Part shown: piece after piece, positions 5,744 through 12,780 of the stretch | Numbering within the stretch: the first letter of the stretch is position 1 | Layout of the letters: each line of letters opens with the position of its first letter | Assembly (NCBI GenBank): GCA_046048095.1 | Contig: JBJOGS010000026.1 | Span: 1 to 14,117 of the forward strand | Direction: 5' to 3' | From: UBA3478 sp046048095 | Lineage (GTDB): Bacteria; Bacteroidota; Bacteroidia; Flavobacteriales; Flavobacteriaceae | DNA length: 14,117 bases | The notes under the pieces: model-generated | What the model saw: only the letters and a program-made list of their open reading frames with translations | What the model was told of the DNA's origin: nothing | The model's database searches: none | Made by a program: the position numbers and the translations under genes

Positions 5744-7390
5744 TTACTCGTTCATGGTAAGTAAGAACTCATCGTTGTTTTTGGTTTGACCGATGCGCTG
5801 TCCGATAAATTCCATGGCCTCAACCGGATTCATGTCTGCTAGGTATTTACGCAAGATCCACATGCGCTGAATAGTGCTTTCGTCCAGTAAAAGGTCGTCT
5901 CTTCGGGTAGAAGACGAAATGAGATCGATTGCAGGGAATATGCGTCGATTCGAAATTTTTCTGTCTAATTGAAGCTCCATGTTTCCGGTACCTTTGAACT
6001 CTTCAAAGATCACCTCGTCCATTTTTGATCCTGTTTCAGTAAGAGCGGTAGCAATGATGGTCAACGATCCGCCGTTTTCAATATTTCGAGCAGCCCCGAA
6101 AAATCGCTTTGGCTTGTGAAGGGCATTGGCGTCTACCCCTCCGCTCAATACCTTTCCAGAGGCTGGTTGTACGGTGTTATAGGCTCGAGCCAAGCGTGTG
6201 ATAGAATCCAGTAAGATCACTACGTCATGACCGCATTCTACAAGGCGCTTTGCTTTTTCAATTACAATATTGGCTACGCGTACGTGTTCGGCGGCTTCCT
6301 TATCAAAGGTCGATGCGACTACCTCGCCTCGAACGTTGCGCTGCATGTCGGTCACCTCTTCAGGGCGCTCATCGATTAACAATATGATTTGGTACACCTC
6401 TGGGTGATTGGCAGCAATCGCATTCGCGATGTCCTTTAAGAGCATGGTTTTACCCGTCTTAGGTTGTGCCACAATCATTCCGCGTTGACCTTTTCCGATT
6501 GGAGAGAACAAGTCGATGATCCGTGTTGACACGGTACTGCGTACTCCGGCTACATTGAACTTTTCTTTTGGAAAGAGCGGAGTCAGGTGCTCAAATGAAA
6601 TGCGATCTCGAACGACATTGGGGTCAAGACCGTTAATCTTTGTCACCTTAATCAGTGGAAAGTACTTCTCTCCTTCTTTAGGAGGCCTGATACTTCCTAA
6701 AACCGTGTCCCCTGTCTTTAAACCAAATAAGCGTATTTGTGATTGAGAAACGTAAATGTCATCTGGCGAGGCAAGGTAATTATAGTCTGAAGAACGCAGA
6801 AAGCCGTATCCGTCAGACATGATATCTAATACACCTTCGCTATCGATAATTCCTTCGAACTCGTATTCAGGCTGCTTGTATCTGCTTTTAAGATCTTTGT
6901 CGAAATTGTTGTTTTTCTCTCCTTGGTGATTGCCGTTCTGGTGGTTGCCGTTTTGGTGGTTACCGTTCTGCTGGTTACCGTTTTGGTGGCCTCCATTTTG
7001 CTGATTTCCATGGGAAGGGTTGCCATTGTTTGCCCGGTGGTTGCGCGAATTCGAGTGATGGCTTTTGTTAGCGTGCTTTGGTTGTGACTCTCCTGATGCA
7101 GCTTTCACGTCGAGTTCTTTTGAACCCTCATCTTTTCGATTGCGTTCGGGGCGGTTGCGCTCTGGTCTTGGTGTAGCCGCAACTCTCACCTCTTTTTGGC
7201 GCTCTGGCCTCTCTGTCTTCTCAGCTGCTGCAAGTGGCTCCACACGTTCTGGGCGTTGCGCCTGAACATCTAGGATTTGATAGATCAGATCCTGTTTTTT
7301 TAGGGTCTTAAATTTGGAAATTTTGAGCTGAGCAGCGATTTCTTGAAGCTCAGTCAGCTTTTTCGCGCCCAAGGCGTCAATGTCAAACAT
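5744..7390 (-). CDS. rho: Transcription termination factor Rho with long disordered insert
   Basis: Hexameric RNA-dependent ATPase/helicase that releases RNA polymerase at Rho-dependent terminators. At 548 residues it is about 130 longer than E. coli Rho (419). Order: Rho N-terminal helical domain (about 1-43, KLTELQEIAAQLKISKFKTL), a low-complexity insert (about 44-168), the RNA-binding cold-shock-like domain (about 175-255, with YGFLRS and DDIYVSQSQIR), and the ATPase core with Walker A AQPKTGKT (308-315), Walker B VVILLD (390-395) and the C-terminal helicase part including SGGVDANALHKPKRF (416-430). The insert holds four RPER motifs (46, 61, 75, 80) and then an Asn/Gly/His/Gln region ending in five NGNHQ-like units (132-156). 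Such inserts are known in Bacteroidota Rho. The gene faces rpsT across a shared terminator and is divergent from the DUF4293 gene. Confidence 0.97.
   Translation of the reverse strand: MFDIDALGAKKLTELQEIAAQLKISKFKTLKKQDLIYQILDVQAQRPERVEPLAAAEKTERPERQKEVRVAATPRPERNRPERNRKDEGSKELDVKAASGESQPKHANKSHHSNSRNHRANNGNPSHGNQQNGGHQNGNQQNGNHQNGNHQNGNHQGEKNNNFDKDLKSRYKQPEYEFEGIIDSEGVLDIMSDGYGFLRSSDYNYLASPDDIYVSQSQIRLFGLKTGDTVLGSIRPPKEGEKYFPLIKVTKINGLDPNVVRDRISFEHLTPLFPKEKFNVAGVRSTVSTRIIDLFSPIGKGQRGMIVAQPKTGKTMLLKDIANAIAANHPEVYQIILLIDERPEEVTDMQRNVRGEVVASTFDKEAAEHVRVANIVIEKAKRLVECGHDVVILLDSITRLARAYNTVQPASGKVLSGGVDANALHKPKRFFGAARNIENGGSLTIIATALTETGSKMDEVIFEEFKGTGNMELQLDRKISNRRIFPAIDLISSSTRRDDLLLDESTIQRMWILRKYLADMNPVEAMEFIGQRIGQTKNNDEFLLTMNE
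6923..6997 (-). repeat. 15-bp tandem repeat within rho (5 units)
   Basis: Five consecutive 15-base units, on the plus strand approximating YTGGTGGTTRCCGTT, encode NGGHQ, NGNQQ and three NGNHQ in Rho (residues 132-156). Units differ by one to a few bases, and the last (6983-6997) is the most diverged. Because the period is a multiple of three, gain or loss of units by replication slippage would keep the reading frame. Confidence 0.9.
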
Positions 7391-7476
7391 GAAAATGAAT
7401 ATTTATGAAGAAAATCAAGTAATTATAAGTGAGGGGGATCGAGAGGAAGAAGTGTGTGGTGATCTCGTTTCCTTTG

Positions 7477-7505
7477 CAATGATACAAAGAAAATTTAAAT
7501 ACAAA
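7477..7505 (-). promoter_or_regulatory. Candidate rho promoter
   Basis: On the minus strand, TTTG (7505-7502), 17 bases, then TATCATTG (7484-7477), one base off TAnnTTTG. The spacer is slightly shorter than the usual 19. Its -33 element abuts that of the opposing DUF4293 promoter candidate. It would give rho a leader of roughly 80 bases, long enough for the self-regulation of rho seen in some bacteria, though I see no specific structure in it. Confidence 0.4.
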
Positions 7506-7536
7506 TATGAGGATTAAAAAAACCAATTTACTTTTG
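7506..7536 (+). promoter_or_regulatory. Candidate promoter of the DUF4293 gene
   Basis: TATG (7506-7509), exactly 19 bases, then TACTTTTG (7529-7536), a full match to TAnnTTTG with a -33 element one base off TTTG. Transcription would start at about 7541-7545, essentially on the ATG at 7545, implying a leaderless or near-leaderless mRNA. Confidence 0.5.
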
Positions 7537-7544
7537 GAGCACCT

Positions 7545-7946
7545 ATGATTCAACGTATACAATCTTTATATCTCTTTGTGGTTGGACTGATCTCTGCGGT
7601 GATGGCTGTAGCTGTGTTCACCGGATCGCTGGGCTTCAATCTTCAAGGGAGCGCGCAGCTCATTGTGTTCGCTGAATCGGTGCTTGTTACTTTTTTAGCC
7701 TTGGGCGCTATCTTTCGTTTTAGAAATCGTCAGCAGCAGTTTGTGATTAACCGTATCAACTTGTTGCTTCAATTGTTTTTACTAGGATTTTTCGTTTATC
7801 GGTCGCTAATCTTATCCGGAGGCACCTCGCCTGAGAAGGGTATTGGGATGCTGATTCCAGTTTTTTCTATCGTATTGTTAGTCCTCGCCAATAGGGCTAT
7901 CAAGCATGATGAAGATCTCGTAAAATCTGCTGACCGCTTGCGTTAA
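7545..7946 (+). CDS. DUF4293 family membrane protein
   Basis: A 133-residue integral membrane protein of unknown function. The start MIQRIQSLYLFVVGLI and the end HDEDLVKSADRLR are characteristic of DUF4293, a family I know only from Bacteroidota. Four hydrophobic segments are visible at about 7-26, 37-57, 71-90 and 99-116, with a basic loop RFRNRQQQF (58-66) between the second and third and a charged cytoplasmic-looking tail. No catalytic residues are apparent. It is divergent from rho, a neighbourhood I recall as common in Flavobacteriia, and it ends before a bidirectional terminator, so it is probably transcribed alone. Family assignment is fairly secure; function is unknown. Confidence 0.85.
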   Translation: MIQRIQSLYLFVVGLISAVMAVAVFTGSLGFNLQGSAQLIVFAESVLVTFLALGAIFRFRNRQQQFVINRINLLLQLFLLGFFVYRSLILSGGTSPEKGIGMLIPVFSIVLLVLANRAIKHDEDLVKSADRLR

Positions 7947-7975
7947 ACCAGATATCTTAGTAGTATTAGTGCGCG

Positions 7976-8004
7976 AAAAAGGCCCGAGAAATCGGGCCTT
8001 TTTT
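7976..8004. terminator. Bidirectional terminator between DUF4293 gene and phosphoesterase gene
   Basis: A-tract, stem GGCCCGA (7981-7987), loop GAAA, stem TCGGGCC (7992-7998), then six T. With the A/T tracts the pairing can extend to about 12 bp. It works for both convergent genes. On the minus strand the phosphoesterase stop codon TAA (8005-8003) lies inside the A-tract that begins the hairpin, so coding sequence and terminator touch. Confidence 0.93.
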
Positions 8005-8512
8005 ATGAATGTATTCGACCTCTTGGGCCGAATTCGATCACCTGAAGGTCTTCAATGTTCCCTGCATTTATTGTAAACCTGAGTGCCGTTCTCAGATGGT
8101 GAAATCCGTGGACCCCTGCAGCTCCGGGATTCATATGTAAATGGCCAAGTGAGGCATCTCTAGCGACTTTCAGCAGGTGAGAATGACCGCAGATAAAGAG
8201 GTTACAGGGGTGGGCCGCAATTAAGGCTTTAGTTTGCTTCGAATACCGGGTAGGATACTGACCGATGTGAGTCATGAGTACCTGAATTCCTTCGCAAAGA
8301 AAATAGAGTGTTTCTGGGAAGGTGGCACGCAAGCGATGGTCGTCTATGTTTCCGTGTACTGCTCGAAGTGGCGCTGTTTGTTCGAGGGCGTCGGTGACAT
8401 CAAATGATCCGATATCTCCAGCATGCCATACCTCATCGGCATCAGAGGCATACGCGACGATGCGATCGTCGATATAACCATGCGTATCAGAAAGCAGTAG
8501 AATTCGGCGCAT
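8003..8512 (-). CDS. YfcE/MJ0936-type metallophosphoesterase
   Basis: Small calcineurin-like phosphoesterase (169 residues), a cytoplasmic metal-dependent phosphodiesterase. All metal-site motifs are present in order: Asp9 and His11 in LSDTHG, Asp33 in AGDIG, Asn55 in HGNID, His82 in MTHIGQ, and His110 and His112 in CGHSH. The compact size and spacing match the YfcE/MJ0936 group, whose members hydrolyse phosphodiesters in vitro but whose natural substrate is generally unknown. The start ATG at 8512 gives MRRILLLSDTHGY, with the first metal ligand at the usual distance. The gene is divergent from truA, with only 38 bases between the start codons, and its stop overlaps a terminator. Specific substrate cannot be inferred. 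Confidence 0.92.
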   Translation of the reverse strand: MRRILLLSDTHGYIDDRIVAYASDADEVWHAGDIGSFDVTDALEQTAPLRAVHGNIDDHRLRATFPETLYFLCEGIQVLMTHIGQYPTRYSKQTKALIAAHPCNLFICGHSHLLKVARDASLGHLHMNPGAAGVHGFHHLRTALRFTINAGNIEDLQVIEFGPRGRIHS

Positions 8513-8514
8513 TG

Positions 8515-8547
8515 AAAGTGTATCTTTAACGCTCTAAAATACACTTT
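8515..8547. promoter_or_regulatory. Symmetric inverted repeat between phosphoesterase gene and truA
   Basis: Perfect 9-bp arms AAAGTGTAT (8515-8523) and ATACACTTT (8539-8547), separated by 15 bases. Read toward each gene, the box ATACACTTT ends two bases before the phosphoesterase ATG and three bases before the truA GTG. It fills most of the 38-base intergenic region that must hold both promoters. It could be an operator dyad, a pair of divergent -7-like elements, or a translation-related element. Confidence 0.45.
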
Positions 8548-8550
8548 ATA

Positions 8551-9300
8551 GTGCGGTATTTTTTAGAATTGGCTTTTGACGGAACAGCCTATCACGGATG
8601 GCAGCGCCAACCCAATGCGCATTCTGTACAACAAGAACTAGAAGAGGCGTTATCTGTGCTTTTAGGGCAACCGATTGAAGTAGTTGCGGCCGGTAGGACA
8701 GATGCAGGGGTGCATGCAGCGCACATGGTGGTCCATTTTGATTATTCACAGGCTTTTGATGTCCAAGCGCTCATCCATCGGTTGAATCGATTTCTCCCCG
8801 AGGCCCTTGTTATTTCTAAACTTGTTGAAGTGCATCCCGAGGCTCACGCTCGATTTGATGCCATTTCACGTACCTACCGTTATCGCATCAGTACTCGAAA
8901 AGATCCCTTTAGCGAACGCTTCACTTGGCAGTTGCATCAGCCCCTAGATCTCGAGTCGATGAATCTTGCGGCTCAGTATTTAATTGGCACTCATGATTTT
9001 GAGTGCTTTTCTAAGTCTCATACCGATGTGAAAACCTTTATCTGTACTGTCGCTTACGCCAGGTTCACTCAGCAGGCCCACGAAATTCATTTCGAAATTC
9101 GCGCCGATCGTTTTTTGAGAAATATGGTCAGGGCGATTGTCGGTACCTTAGTCGAAGTCGGATGGCACAAGCGCGCGCTTAGCAGCATTCCAGAGCTTAT
9201 TGCTTCAAAATCGCGGTCAGAGGCAGGTGTTTCAGTGCCTGCAAAAGGATTATCTTTGATTGCCATTGAATACCCCGAATTAAGATTGCATGCAAACTGA
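8551..9300 (+). CDS. truA: tRNA pseudouridine(38-40) synthase TruA
   Basis: Isomerises uridine to pseudouridine at positions 38-40 of the tRNA anticodon arm; the family enzyme is a homodimer needing no cofactor. At 249 residues it has normal length. The start MRYFLELAFDGTAYHGWQRQ is classic, the catalytic aspartate is Asp51 in AGRTDAGVHA, and the later family motifs ARFDAISRTYRYRI (about 103-116), GTHDFECFSK (about 146-155) and RADRFLRNMVRAIVGTLVEVG (about 184-204) are all present. The start is GTG 8551: the next in-frame ATG (codon 59) lies beyond the catalytic residue, and an in-frame stop lies upstream at 8527. The last 11 bases overlap the start of the ABC exporter gene, which suggests translational coupling. 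Confidence 0.97.
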   Translation: MRYFLELAFDGTAYHGWQRQPNAHSVQQELEEALSVLLGQPIEVVAAGRTDAGVHAAHMVVHFDYSQAFDVQALIHRLNRFLPEALVISKLVEVHPEAHARFDAISRTYRYRISTRKDPFSERFTWQLHQPLDLESMNLAAQYLIGTHDFECFSKSHTDVKTFICTVAYARFTQQAHEIHFEIRADRFLRNMVRAIVGTLVEVGWHKRALSSIPELIASKSRSEAGVSVPAKGLSLIAIEYPELRLHAN

Positions 9301-11068
9301 CAAAACTTCAAAGACCAAGTTTGATTATAGATTATTCGCGAAGATTTTTGCGTACACTAGACCTTATTCAGGTGTATTTATTGTTTCAGCTATTTCTGCG
9401 CTGCTCATTTCGGGTTTTGCAGTGCTTACCCCATCGCTCGTAGGACAATTGATTGACGAAGCGATCACGAATCGCGATGCTGAACTGCTCTTTTCACTCG
9501 TGATCACCATGAGTTTGGTGCTTTTGGGTGAAGTGTTTTTTCAACTTCTGTTCACCTATACCGCGAATTTATTAGGGGAGTCTGTGATTCAAGACGTTCG
9601 AGTGAAGTTGGTTTCGAAGATGATTCGTTTTAGAATGGCCTATTTCGACAAGTCTTCTATTGGCGTGTTGGTGACTCGTGCAGTGTCGGATATGCAAAAA
9701 ATTGGAGAAATCTTTAGTCAGGGGTTCTTCATGATCGTCGCTGATGTTTTAAAAATGGTGGTGGTGGCCAGCGTAATGCTCGCTTTGAATTTTCGTCTGG
9801 CACTCTTGGTATTCGCGATTATGCCGCTTATACTTTATGCCACCCGATGGTTTCAAAAGTCGATGAAGGTCGCTTTTGTTGAGGTTCGCTCTCAGATTGC
9901 GGCTCTAAATTCATTCGCTCAAGAGCGTTTAGCCGGAATTAAAATTGTTCAATTATTTCACCGAGAACAGATCGAGGCTAATTCCTTTGAGCAGATTAAT
10001 AGAAGGCATCAAGATGCTTGGTTGAAAACCGTTTGGTACAACTCGATTTTTTTCGCAGTGGCTGAATTGCTTGCGTCAATAACTGTCGGTCTAATTGTGT
10101 GGTATGGTGGGGTTCAAAATGTAGGAGGTATCACCGCTGAGCGCTATGGGGATATCTTCACTTTTATCTTGTTGTCGTCACTTTTATTTCGTCCGTTGCG
10201 TCATATTGCTGACAAGTTTAATGTACTTCAAATGGGAATGGTTGCCGCCTCTAGGGTGTTTGCAATTCTTGAAACCGATGATCACATCGAGGATAAAGGC
10301 CAGTTGGTGGTAGATCAGGTTGAGGGGGTAATAGATTTTGAGGGCGTCAAATTCAGTTATGACAATGAAAAGCAAGTACTCAAAGGTGTTGATTTTCGCG
10401 TAGAAAAAGGATCTTGTGTCGCTATTGTCGGGGCTACGGGTGCCGGAAAGTCTACTATTATCAATTTGCTGAATCGATTTTATGATATCAATGAGGGCAG
10501 TATTAAGGTTGATGGGGTAGATGTGCGTGATTACAGTTTGTCGTGTCTAAGAACTCACATTGCTGTGGTGCTTCAAGACGTGTTTTTGTTTGCCGATTCC
10601 ATCGCAAACAATATTAGTCTTGGAAATGAACAGGTGAGTCGCGAGGCCATCATTCAAGCAGCTAAAGAAATTGGAGTTCATGATTTTATACAGCAATTGC
10701 CTGGTGCCTACGACTTCTGTGTCACCGAACGAGGAAGCACCTTGTCTAGTGGGCAAAGACAGTTGATCTCTTTTTTGAGGGCCTATGTGTCTAATCCGAG
10801 TATTTTGGTGTTAGACGAAGCGACCTCCTCTGTAGATACTTATGCTGAGCAGCTGATACAGCGGGCGACAGAGCAAATTACTAAGGGAAGAACCTCGATT
10901 ATCATCGCTCATCGACTGGCTACGGTTCAAAAAGCTGATCGCATTATTGTTCTTGATGAGGGGCGTGTCATTGAAGAGGGCACGCATGAAGAATTACTTC
11001 AGCGCAAAGGGGCCTATAACGAGCTCTACAAAGCGCAATTTCTTGATGTGATCAAAGAAACGGCCTAG
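9290..11068 (+). CDS. ABC exporter, fused permease and ATPase (MsbA/MDR-like)
   Basis: A half-size ABC exporter of 592 residues that should act as a homodimer or heterodimer in the inner membrane. The N-terminal half has about six membrane helices (roughly 31-51, 67-87, 143-165, 167-187, 248-272, 285-300) with the coupling segment ERLAGIKIVQLFHRE. The ATPase has Walker A GATGAGKST (381-389), a Q-loop LQDVFLF, the signature as LSSGQ (485-489; Ser replaces the first Gly of LSGGQ, a known variation), Walker B ILVLDE (505-510), D-loop SSVD and switch His541 in IIAHRLA. Export of lipid, lipopeptide or drug is possible; the substrate cannot be read from sequence. The ATG lies inside the truA end, so the two genes form one transcript. 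No terminator follows: the stop overlaps the cdaA stop on the other strand. Confidence 0.93.
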   Translation: MQTDKTSKTKFDYRLFAKIFAYTRPYSGVFIVSAISALLISGFAVLTPSLVGQLIDEAITNRDAELLFSLVITMSLVLLGEVFFQLLFTYTANLLGESVIQDVRVKLVSKMIRFRMAYFDKSSIGVLVTRAVSDMQKIGEIFSQGFFMIVADVLKMVVVASVMLALNFRLALLVFAIMPLILYATRWFQKSMKVAFVEVRSQIAALNSFAQERLAGIKIVQLFHREQIEANSFEQINRRHQDAWLKTVWYNSIFFAVAELLASITVGLIVWYGGVQNVGGITAERYGDIFTFILLSSLLFRPLRHIADKFNVLQMGMVAASRVFAILETDDHIEDKGQLVVDQVEGVIDFEGVKFSYDNEKQVLKGVDFRVEKGSCVAIVGATGAGKSTIINLLNRFYDINEGSIKVDGVDVRDYSLSCLRTHIAVVLQDVFLFADSIANNISLGNEQVSREAIIQAAKEIGVHDFIQQLPGAYDFCVTERGSTLSSGQRQLISFLRAYVSNPSILVLDEATSSVDTYAEQLIQRATEQITKGRTSIIIAHRLATVQKADRIIVLDEGRVIEEGTHEELLQRKGAYNELYKAQFLDVIKETA

Positions 11069-11071
11069 GCC
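11062..11071. other. Palindrome GGCCTAGGCC holding two convergent stop codons
   Basis: A perfect 10-bp palindrome whose centre CTAG supplies the TAG stop of the ABC exporter (11066-11068) on the plus strand and the TAG stop of cdaA (11067-11065) on the minus strand. Both proteins end with a GCC alanine codon, which creates most of the symmetry. No T-tract follows on either strand, so this is not an intrinsic terminator. Confidence 0.85.
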
Positions 11072-11862
11072 AAGTCTCGTTTTAGTTTCTCTTTGAGCAT
11101 AACGATCGAATCAAAACTAACAAAATTCTTCTCTTTGATGTAAGAGATTTCTCCGCGTTCTTCACTGACCACGAGGCAAATGGCATCGGTATTTTCGGTA
11201 ATACCAATGGCTGCTTTGTGTCTTAGTCCGTACTGAGCCGGAATATCCTTGGCGTTGCTCACCGGCAAAATCACTCGCGTGGCAACAATCTTGTTTGCCC
11301 TTATAATTGCTGCCCCATCGTGAAGAGGGCTGTTTTTGTAAAAGATACTTTCAATGATGGGGGCATTCAAGGTGATGTCCATGCTGTCTCCGCTGTTTTT
11401 TACAAAATCGAGGCTGTCGTTTCGCTCGATGACAATCAGGGCGCCCAATCTCTGTGCGCTCAATTTTTCACAGGCTTCTACTAAGGCTCCGATATTGGTT
11501 CGCGGTTCTTTTTTTTCGGCTCGAACAAATCGAAAGAAGCGTCCCATTTTTTTTGAAGAGAAGTTTCCTGATCCCAACACAAGTAAGAAGCGTCTTATTT
11601 CTTGCTGAAATACCACGACTAAAACGATAAATCCGACTTGCATGAATCCGCCTACGATATTACTTATCATCTTCATTTCTAGCAGTCGGGTGATGTTCCA
11701 GAAGCCCCAAACAATAACTAAACCTATAAAAATGTTAATCGCCACAGAGCCTTTGAGTAGCCTGTACACATAATAGAGTAAAAGCGCCACAAGTAAAATG
11801 TCAATGGCATCGGTGATCTTAAAGGTTAAAAAATCAGTGAGGTTCATAGACTGTTTTTTCAA
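11065..11862 (-). CDS. cdaA: Membrane-bound diadenylate cyclase CdaA
   Basis: Makes cyclic di-AMP from two ATP. The 265-residue protein has an N-terminal membrane part with three hydrophobic helices (about 20-40, 42-58, 69-87), a basic linker (FFRFVRAEKKEPR), and the DAC domain (about 115-260). Active-site motifs: DGA (182-184) in SPLHDGAAII and RHK (214-216) in GLRHKAAIG; the second is usually RHR. The annotated ATG at 11862 gives MKKQSMNLTDFL; an ATG at 11847 (MNLTDFL) fits homologues equally well and may be the real start. The gene follows folP by 15 bases, an arrangement I associate with Bacteroidota, in contrast to the cdaA-cdaR-glmM operon of Firmicutes; no CdaR/YbbR partner is in this window. 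The end overlaps the convergent ABC exporter stop. Confidence 0.93.
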   Translation of the reverse strand: MKKQSMNLTDFLTFKITDAIDILLVALLLYYVYRLLKGSVAINIFIGLVIVWGFWNITRLLEMKMISNIVGGFMQVGFIVLVVVFQQEIRRFLLVLGSGNFSSKKMGRFFRFVRAEKKEPRTNIGALVEACEKLSAQRLGALIVIERNDSLDFVKNSGDSMDITLNAPIIESIFYKNSPLHDGAAIIRANKIVATRVILPVSNAKDIPAQYGLRHKAAIGITENTDAICLVVSEERGEISYIKEKNFVSFDSIVMLKEKLKRDLA

Positions 11863-11877
11863 AGGTACAATTTCGTG

Positions 11878-12711
11878 CTAACTGACTTCTGATTGCAAAG
11901 CGGTATAGAGTTTTATGCACTCTTGTGCCTCTTTTACATCGTGCACCCGAAGTAAGTGTGCCCCGCGCTCTAGTGCTATCATGTGTAATGCGGTGCTTCC
12001 GTTTAAGGCGTCTGCTGCTGTGGCGTTTAGGGTCTTGTATATCATCGATTTTCTGCTCAGACCAACAAGCAGCGGTAACTCGAGTAATTGAAAGGCATCT
12101 AAGTGCTGCAGCAAGTAAAAGTTTTGAGGTACAGTCTTAGCAAATCCCAGTCCTGGATCGATAATCAAATCATTGATATTGCGTTTCGCGGTTGCTTCGG
12201 CAAGGGACGAGAAATAGTGTCGGATTTCAAAAACAATGTCCTCATAATCAGTGAGCTTATTCATTGTCTGAGGGGTGCCTCTCATATGCATTGCGACATA
12301 AGGCACTTGAAAGTCTGCAATCAGGTCGAGCATGTGTTGATCTGCCGCTGATCCGCTTACATCGTTGACCATAGAAACTCCATGTTCTAGTGCCGCCCTT
12401 GCTACGGTTGATCTGAAGGTGTCGATCGAAAGGGGGATGTTCTTAAAGTGACTGCGAATCAATGCAATGGCCGGAAGCACACGACCCAGCTCTTCTTCAA
12501 TCGAAATGTCTTGAGCTCCTGGACGAGTAGAGTACCCACCAATATCAATGATGGCCGCACCCTCATCAATGAATTGCTGCACCTTGGCAATAATTTGGTC
12601 TTGGTTGTTCAACCTTCCACCATCATAAAACGAATCTGGAGTGAGGTTGAGTATCGCCATAACGCGTGGGGTACTTAAGTCAAGAAGCTGCTGATTTAGA
12701 GTAATGGTCAT
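11878..12711 (-). CDS. folP: Dihydropteroate synthase
   Basis: Condenses p-aminobenzoate with dihydropterin pyrophosphate to give 7,8-dihydropteroate; it is the sulfonamide target. The 277 residues have the expected TIM-barrel motifs in order: ILNLTPDSFYDGG (20-32, pyrophosphate site), DIGGYSTRPGA (56-66), SIDTF with Asp97, VNDVSG with Asn116, the pterin-pocket DPGLGFAK (185-192), GLSRKS with Lys221 (217-222), and RVHDVKEA (255-262). All key residues are intact. The start ATG 12711 gives MTITLNQQLLDLSTPRVMAILN, placing the first strand at the usual distance. It is followed closely by cdaA and is divergent from the DUF1599 gene with 69 bases between, so the promoter of the folP-cdaA unit must lie there, although I could not identify it convincingly. 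Confidence 0.97.
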   Translation of the reverse strand: MTITLNQQLLDLSTPRVMAILNLTPDSFYDGGRLNNQDQIIAKVQQFIDEGAAIIDIGGYSTRPGAQDISIEEELGRVLPAIALIRSHFKNIPLSIDTFRSTVARAALEHGVSMVNDVSGSAADQHMLDLIADFQVPYVAMHMRGTPQTMNKLTDYEDIVFEIRHYFSSLAEATAKRNINDLIIDPGLGFAKTVPQNFYLLQHLDAFQLLELPLLVGLSRKSMIYKTLNATAADALNGSTALHMIALERGAHLLRVHDVKEAQECIKLYTALQSEVS

Positions 12712-12723
12712 GAGTGAATCCTG

Positions 12724-12731
12724 TATATTTG
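12724..12731 (+). promoter_or_regulatory. Candidate -7 element for the DUF1599 unit
   Basis: TATATTTG, a full match to TAnnTTTG, 49 bases upstream of the DUF1599 ATG. No convincing TTTG lies about 19 bases upstream (that region is the folP start), so the support is partial. The rest of the divergent region is AT-rich and ends in a T-run just before the ATG. Confidence 0.35.
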
Positions 12732-12780
12732 GGCAAGCTATAATTAAAGCGCTAAGTTACGTTAACAGGCCTATTTTTTT

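Noticed and set aside
6923..6997. Short regularly spaced repeats resembling a CRISPR array
   Set aside because: The 15-bp units are contiguous without spacers and in frame inside rho; they are a coding tandem repeat.
11062..11071. GGCCTAGGCC as a regulatory operator or hairpin
   Set aside because: Its symmetry is explained by two convergent genes both ending GCC-TAG in the same CTAG; no T-run or loop supports a terminator.
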